A DNA stretch of 49,466 nt from a virus. Positions within the stretch are counted from its first letter, which is position 1. Every line of letters starts with the position of its first letter. Made by a program: the position numbers and the translations under genes. This document shows positions 44,773 through 49,466 of the stretch, piece by piece. The notes beneath the pieces are model-generated. The model did no database searches. It saw only the letters and a program-made list of their open reading frames with translations, and was not told where the DNA came from. Where the stretch lies: the IMG/VR virus record IMGVR_UViG_3300042563_001995, positions 1 through 49,466 of that record; one strand, given 5' to 3'.

Positions 44773-44794
44773 AATCACGACCGAAGTCGTGATT
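44773..44794 (-). terminator. Rho-independent terminator with UUCG loop after nrdA
   Basis: On the minus strand a nine-base stem (AATCACGAC/GTCGTGATT) closes an extra-stable C(TTCG)G loop and is followed by TTTTATTTTAGG. It lies 25 bases after the nrdA stop and separates the nucleotide-metabolism block from the baseplate block. Confidence 0.92.
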
Positions 44795-44818
44795 AATGTT
44801 ATTATTATTTTAATTCAA

Positions 44819-47233
44819 TTAAGAACCACATCCGAAACACTCAAACTCAGTATCTGTCGGTTTTTGGGTTAATTCAACTGTTGGTTTCTCAATTGGTTTT
44901 GGTTGACCTACTTTTGAGATGTCCACCGCCAAGTGTTTAGCTCCGGTTGATATCGCCTTTGTTCTAACATAATAACAAAGAGTTTTCAATCCTTTACCCC
45001 ACGAATGGAAGTGTGATGATGAAATCTTTGATAATGTTGGATTAGACATATATATATTCATTGATTGTGATTGGTCAATGAATGGTGCTCTGTCAGCCGC
45101 CATATCAATTAATTCTCTTTGAGATATTTCCCAAATTGTTTTGTATTTTGGAATTAAATGTTCAATTCTTTTAACTTTCTTGTTGTAATTTTTATCTTCT
45201 TGGTCAAGATAATTATTAAAGTTAATATTTTGAATTGACCCTTCATTCATAATGATTTCATTTTTCAAATCTTCAGACCAAATGCCTATTTTTTCAAAAT
45301 CACTAATTAAGTATTTGTTAACAATTAAGATTTCACCCCCAACTACACGACGATTAAATAATGCCGAGTGAGCCGGTTCTGTCATTTCAAATGAACCTGT
45401 AATCTTAGCTGAAGACGCAACTGGCATCTGAGCCGTGAATAACGAGTTACAAACCCCGTGGTTAGACACTTCTAACTTAAGTGAGTCCCAATCCCACATT
45501 CTTCCTAATCCTTCATAATCTAATCCCCACATATCAAATTGGAATATACCTTTTGACATTGGTGAACCTTTAAAGAATTTGTATGGTTTGTATTCACCTG
45601 ATTTACATAATTCCATACTTTCGGTGATTGCCGCAAAGTAGATGGTTTCAAAAATTTCTTTGTTTAATTGTTTCGCCTCTTCAGATGTGAAGATATAATC
45701 CATTAAGAAAAATACGTCAGCAAGACCTTGAGTTCCAATCGCAATTGCTCTTTGTTCTAAACCACCTTTTCTACCTTGTTCAGTTGAATAACTATTAATG
45801 TCAACAACTTTGTTAAGTGCTCTAACAACCTTTCTAACTTCACTATAAAGTAATTTGAAGTCAAACTCTCCTTTAACAATAAAGTTCTTCAATACCATAG
45901 ATGATAACGTACAGATTGCTGTAGTGGTTTCATCAGTATATTGGTAAATCTCATTACATAGGTTAGATTGTTTAATTACCCCAATGTTTTGATGATTTGT
46001 TTTTCTATTAGCACTATCTTTAGAACATAAGTAAGGAACTCCTGTTTCAACCTGAGATTCAATAATTTTATTCCAAATTGTCTGTGCCTTTACTTTTTTA
46101 CCAAGACCAAGTTCAACCGCTTTGTTGTAGTTTGATTCGTACTCATCACCATAAGCTTCTTGTAATGGTTTAATACCCGCTTTGATAATATCGTTAGGAC
46201 AAAACAAATACCAATCACTATTGTTCTTAACCGCATTCATAAAGTTGTCCGGTAACCAAATTGAAGTAAATAAATCTTTTGCTCTCAACTCTTCAGCTCC
46301 TGTATTCTTTTTGATTTCAAGTAAATCAATGATATCTTTATGCCAAGGTTCAATGTATATAGCAGCACTACCCGGTCTTCTCCCTTGTTGATTAAAGAAT
46401 CTTAATCCTTCGTTAACAATCTTTAGGTATTTTAATAAACCACCCGCAAATCCACCTGACGAGTTAATACGACTCTCTTTACTACGAATGTTAGACATAC
46501 ATAGACCAATACCAGCTGCGTCAGACGAATATGTTGAAATGTCGTTGAATGTTTGTAATAACCCTTCTCTTGAATCCCCGTGATTGTATTTCAATACACA
46601 AGACGCTAGTTGAGGTGTTTTAGTTCCCGCGTTAATCATAATTGGTGTTGCAGGAGATATAACTTGGTTTGATAATGATTGATAATACTCAACCGCCTGT
46701 TCAAATGATTTAGTAACCCATAAAGCCACTCTCATATACATATGTTGAGGTCTTTCAATCACTCTACCTTCAGGATTTTTTAACAAATACATTTCTTGTA
46801 ACGATTTCCACGCAAAATAATCAAAATTGTAATCATTCTCGTGATTTATTACAGAATCAATATTTTCAGCACCATATAGTTCAATAGTTTCCATTAACTT
46901 ATCGTTAATGATACCATCAACGTGTAATGTGTGCATTGTGTTACAAAAACTATCATCAGTTTCTTTGTGGTATGCAGAAATAGCCACAGAAGACGCCAAT
47001 CTTGAATAATCGTGGTGACTTCCGGTATAAGCCGCGGCAATCTCGTAAACCAATTTATCCAACTCTTTGGTTGTAATAACACCCTCTGTTGGAACCGAAG
47101 TAATCACCTTAATGAATACCTCATCCGCATTTACGTTTAATCCTCTTGCAGCACGTTTAACTCTATTATAAATTTTTTGGGGGTTGAACGAAACTTCGTC
47201 TCCCCCTCTTTTTCTTATCTTTAATGACATCAT
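44819..47233 (-). CDS. nrdA: Ribonucleoside-diphosphate reductase alpha subunit (class I)
   Basis: This 804-residue large subunit reduces ribonucleoside diphosphates to deoxy forms for phage DNA synthesis. An N-terminal ATP-cone (residues about 3-90, SLKIRKRGGDEVSFNPQKIY) gives allosteric control of overall activity. The active-site Cys pair is in TPQLASCVLKY and in TTTAICTLSSM, and the thiyl-radical Cys is in NLCNEIYQ. The radical-transfer Tyr pair is in LKTLCYYVRTKA. The C-terminus ends ECFGCGS, the CxxC-like redox tail that is reduced by thioredoxin or glutaredoxin. All key residues are present, so it should be active. It is directly preceded by nrdB with a one-base gap. An ATG one codon later (MSLKIR) is an equally good start. 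Confidence 0.97.
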   Translation of the reverse strand: MMSLKIRKRGGDEVSFNPQKIYNRVKRAARGLNVNADEVFIKVITSVPTEGVITTKELDKLVYEIAAAYTGSHHDYSRLASSVAISAYHKETDDSFCNTMHTLHVDGIINDKLMETIELYGAENIDSVINHENDYNFDYFAWKSLQEMYLLKNPEGRVIERPQHMYMRVALWVTKSFEQAVEYYQSLSNQVISPATPIMINAGTKTPQLASCVLKYNHGDSREGLLQTFNDISTYSSDAAGIGLCMSNIRSKESRINSSGGFAGGLLKYLKIVNEGLRFFNQQGRRPGSAAIYIEPWHKDIIDLLEIKKNTGAEELRAKDLFTSIWLPDNFMNAVKNNSDWYLFCPNDIIKAGIKPLQEAYGDEYESNYNKAVELGLGKKVKAQTIWNKIIESQVETGVPYLCSKDSANRKTNHQNIGVIKQSNLCNEIYQYTDETTTAICTLSSMVLKNFIVKGEFDFKLLYSEVRKVVRALNKVVDINSYSTEQGRKGGLEQRAIAIGTQGLADVFFLMDYIFTSEEAKQLNKEIFETIYFAAITESMELCKSGEYKPYKFFKGSPMSKGIFQFDMWGLDYEGLGRMWDWDSLKLEVSNHGVCNSLFTAQMPVASSAKITGSFEMTEPAHSALFNRRVVGGEILIVNKYLISDFEKIGIWSEDLKNEIIMNEGSIQNINFNNYLDQEDKNYNKKVKRIEHLIPKYKTIWEISQRELIDMAADRAPFIDQSQSMNIYMSNPTLSKISSSHFHSWGKGLKTLCYYVRTKAISTGAKHLAVDISKVGQPKPIEKPTVELTQKPTDTEFECFGCGS

Positions 47234-47234
47234 A

Positions 47235-48185
47235 TTAAAAATCGTCTGTAAATGTTAATGACTCACCCAATTTAGCCTTTTGGTACTCCATAGTTCTTGA
47301 TTCAAAGAAATTACCCTTTGTTTCAACAGCGATTTGTTCCATAAACTTAAATGGTTGTTCTACGTTAAATTGTTTTTTACAACCAAATTTAACTAATAAC
47401 CCGTCTGTTACGAATTCAAGATATTGTTTCATCAAGTTTGAATTCATACCAATTAAAGATACCGGTAATGATTCTGTTATAAATTCTTTTTCAATTTCTA
47501 ATGCAGATAGTAAGATTTCTTTAATTCTTTTTTCCGTTGGTTTGTTCTCAACGTGATTGTTAATCAAATGAATAGCAAAATCACAATGTAAGTTCTCATC
47601 TTTGAAGATTAATGAATTAGCATTACACAACCCTTGCATAATTCCTCTTGATTTCATCCAAAAGATTGAACAGAATGAACCGGAAAAGAAGATTCCTTCA
47701 ACCGCTGCGAAGGCAACTAATCTTTCTTGGAAAGAAGAATTCTCAATCCAATCAAGAGCCCATTTAGCTTTCTTTTGAACCGCTGGTAATCTATCTATCG
47801 CGTGAAAACATTCGTCTTTCTCTGTTTCATCAGAAACATAAGTGTCAATCAATAATGAATACATCAACGAGTGAATGTTTTCCATCATAATTTGAAATCC
47901 GTAGAAGAACTTCGCTTCAGCATATTGAACCTCTTTTAAGAAATTCTCAGCCAAGTTTTCATTTACAATACCATCAGACGCTGCGAAGAACGCTAATATA
48001 TTTTTAAGGAAATATCTTTCATTATCAGATAGGTTTTCCCAATCTCTAATATCGTTAGATAAATCTACTTCTTCTGCCGTCCAAAAAGCCGCTTGATGTT
48101 GTTTATAAAATTCCCATATATCATTATGTTCAATAGGGAAGATAACAAATCTATCATTATTTGGTTCTAATATTTTTTCTTTCAT
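47235..48185 (-). CDS. nrdB: Ribonucleoside-diphosphate reductase beta subunit (class I)
   Basis: This 316-residue small subunit holds the di-iron tyrosyl radical centre. The ligands can be followed: Asp41 in [11 protein letters not shown], Glu102 and His105 in [11 protein letters not shown], the Glu in [10 protein letters not shown], and the Glu and His in DENLHCDF. The radical Tyr is Tyr109. The sequence ([28 protein letters not shown]) is closer to the eukaryotic-type R2 pattern than to E. coli NrdB, as in many Bacteroidota. The C-terminal tail TFTDDF binds the alpha subunit. The order nrdB-nrdA, with a one-base gap, after the helicase forms one nucleotide-supply operon. The metal is taken as iron from the family. 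Confidence 0.97.
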   Translation of the reverse strand: MKEKILEPNNDRFVIFPIEHNDIWEFYKQHQAAFWTAEEVDLSNDIRDWENLSDNERYFLKNILAFFAASDGIVNENLAENFLKEVQYAEAKFFYGFQIMMENIHSLMYSLLIDTYVSDETEKDECFHAIDRLPAVQKKAKWALDWIENSSFQERLVAFAAVEGIFFSGSFCSIFWMKSRGIMQGLCNANSLIFKDENLHCDFAIHLINNHVENKPTEKRIKEILLSALEIEKEFITESLPVSLIGMNSNLMKQYLEFVTDGLLVKFGCKKQFNVEQPFKFMEQIAVETKGNFFESRTMEYQKAKLGESLTFTDDF

Positions 48186-48192
48186 TTTTAAA

Positions 48193-49466
48193 TTAATTTT
48201 GTGTTTGGTTTTTTTCTTTTCTTTTGTCTAACAAGTCTTTGATTCTTTGTCTATTTCTTTCTTCGGTTTGTTCTTCTAATCCTAAGAATGTTACTGAACT
48301 TTCTGTGTCAATCTCCAACATACCATTATCAAATTTACAATTTTCAAATACAACCCCATCATCACCAATACGTGATTTAGTAATTGCAATCGTCGCTAGT
48401 TTCATTTCTTTTTGTTGTAGAGATTTAGCCACGGAAATGATTACGTGTCCAACCTGTGCTTTTTTGATAGAACCACCCATTTGGTCAGTGGTTACAACAT
48501 CAGAAGATATTGAACTTCTATTCCCTTGAGTCGCTGTCCACCCTACCAAGTCAAGTTCGTGACACATAGATTCAAAACCTCTCATCACAGACCCTTCAGA
48601 TTTCCATTCATCCCCCAAGTTTTTATCCGGAACTACACAATCAATGTAGTCCAATAATACCATATCAACTTTGATTCCTTCCGAAATCATTTTTCTGATT
48701 TGATTTTTAATCTGCATCATTGTTACAGTGTCAGATGGAAGTTTTTTAAGTATCAATTCATTAGGCATTTTCTCCTTAATTTCTTGAACTTTAATCATTA
48801 CTTCATCTTTTCTTAAAGACAAATCATCCGGATGGATTTTTGTCCATAATGTAATGTGTTTACGTTGAATAATCTTTGGGTTATCCTCAAAGAATATTTG
48901 TAACACGTTGTATCCCAAATTAAATGCGTGATTCGCAATTTTTGTAAGTAATGTTGATTTACCTACACCTGTTGGGGCTAATACCACACCGATTTCACCT
49001 TTAGCAAGACCACCTTTTAAGAGTCTATCTATACCCGGAATACCCATTGGTATTGGGTGACGATAATCTTCGTTTAGAACATCATCTAAGTTACTAAAAA
49101 CACTTTCCGTCCCCTTATCGTGTTCTCCTACTTGTAATGCTTTACTAACCATCTCTTCTAATGTGTCATAACTCTCAAATTCGCCAGTGTCGATGATTTT
49201 TTGAGCTTTAACCATTACTTTCTGTAACTCCTGTTGTTTACAGAACTTCATCGATTTTTCTTGTACAAATTCAGCTCCTTCAAGCGTAGACTCCTTAACT
49301 TTTGTAAGAGTATCAATAATGATTTTAGCCGCTAGAGGTTGTTGTATCTCAGATTTTGTAATTTGTTCTAATGTGTCAAAGGTTGGTGTGTGTTCGTATT
49401 TTGTGTAATACTCTTTAATCATTTGAATGATTAATTTGAAATATTTATTCTCAAAATAACTTGTTT
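48193..49466 (-). CDS. gp41: Replicative DNA helicase, DnaB/gp41-like, 5' end outside window
   Basis: This hexameric 5'-3' helicase is open on the minus strand through the right edge of the window, with no stop codon before it. The codons upstream of the ATG at 49422 read [13 protein letters not shown] in frame, a typical part of the DnaB N-terminal domain, so the true start lies outside. Counting from 49422, Walker A is [11 protein letters not shown] (about 147-157), Walker B is VLLDYIDC (about 260), [10 protein letters not shown] follows, and the Arg finger region is TKSRIGD. At least 423 residues are present; T4 gp41 is 475. The partner is probably the primase at 9633-10532. Seven bases separate it from nrdB. 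Confidence 0.93.
   Translation of the reverse strand, partial: TSYFENKYFKLIIQMIKEYYTKYEHTPTFDTLEQITKSEIQQPLAAKIIIDTLTKVKESTLEGAEFVQEKSMKFCKQQELQKVMVKAQKIIDTGEFESYDTLEEMVSKALQVGEHDKGTESVFSNLDDVLNEDYRHPIPMGIPGIDRLLKGGLAKGEIGVVLAPTGVGKSTLLTKIANHAFNLGYNVLQIFFEDNPKIIQRKHITLWTKIHPDDLSLRKDEVMIKVQEIKEKMPNELILKKLPSDTVTMMQIKNQIRKMISEGIKVDMVLLDYIDCVVPDKNLGDEWKSEGSVMRGFESMCHELDLVGWTATQGNRSSISSDVVTTDQMGGSIKKAQVGHVIISVAKSLQQKEMKLATIAITKSRIGDDGVVFENCKFDNGMLEIDTESSVTFLGLEEQTEERNRQRIKDLLDKRKEKNQTQN

Noticed and set aside
44722-44778. Upstream ATG extension of gp25 (MIFYFRVFIK...)
   Set aside because: These codons overlap the nrdA terminator hairpin, and the family pattern begins at MADGT (44721).
1-49466. 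tRNA or rRNA genes
   Set aside because: No cloverleaf with a TTCRANNC T-arm or rRNA-like segment was recognised by eye; a tRNAscan run would settle it.

Overview
This A+T-rich window is a segment of a contractile-tailed (T4-like, myovirus-type) phage or prophage-like genome. The host is most likely a member of the Bacteroidota, probably Flavobacteriia. Four things point there: a sigma factor closely resembling the short Bacteroidota RpoD; two promoters of the Bacteroidota form (TTG, 19-21 bases, TAnnTTTG); Ig-like repeats of the type found in the Flavobacterium gliding adhesin SprB; and a C-terminal motif of the DUF6576 type. The T4-like assignment rests on homologues of gp46/gp47 nuclease, gp41 helicase, a gp61/DnaG-type primase, NrdA/NrdB, gp25 and gp6.

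Layout. Positions 1-10532 (minus strand) hold a replication, recombination and regulation block. In transcription order it carries primase, RecB/Cas4-like nuclease, zinc-ribbon protein, Mre11/gp47, a repetitive VEVIKEV protein, a small membrane protein, two hypothetical proteins, Rad50/gp46, a DNA methyltransferase followed by a probable PD-(D/E)XK restriction endonuclease, a hypothetical protein, the sigma factor, a terminator, and a small membrane protein cut by the window edge. Positions 10621-24598 (plus strand) hold a cluster of long, Cys- and Thr-rich fibre or appendage proteins with threonine-proline linkers, a seven-bladed delta-60 beta-propeller and Ig-like modules, ending in a RuvC-like resolvase and a bidirectional terminator at 24607-24629. 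Positions 24639-44721 (minus strand) hold the tail/baseplate block: gp25, gp6, a membrane-anchored serine hydrolase, a 1746-residue protein with membrane segments, five further structural proteins, and a 1203-residue protein with seven SprB-like repeats. Positions 44773-49466 (minus strand) hold a nucleotide and replication block: DnaB/gp41-like helicase (5' end outside the window), nrdB, nrdA and a UUCG-loop terminator.

The minus-strand blocks make dNTPs, unwind, prime and process DNA, and supply a sigma factor that could redirect host RNA polymerase. The central blocks build the baseplate and a set of adhesive appendages. The most striking structure is a 45-bp perfect inverted repeat between the TP-linkers of the 526-residue fibre (plus) and the 1203-residue SprB-repeat protein (minus). 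It lies in the same reading frame in both genes, so inversion of the intervening 12.6 kb would swap the C-terminal domains of the two proteins in frame. No tRNA, rRNA, CRISPR array, insertion sequence or reverse transcriptase was seen, and no gene-free stretch exceeds 300 bases.
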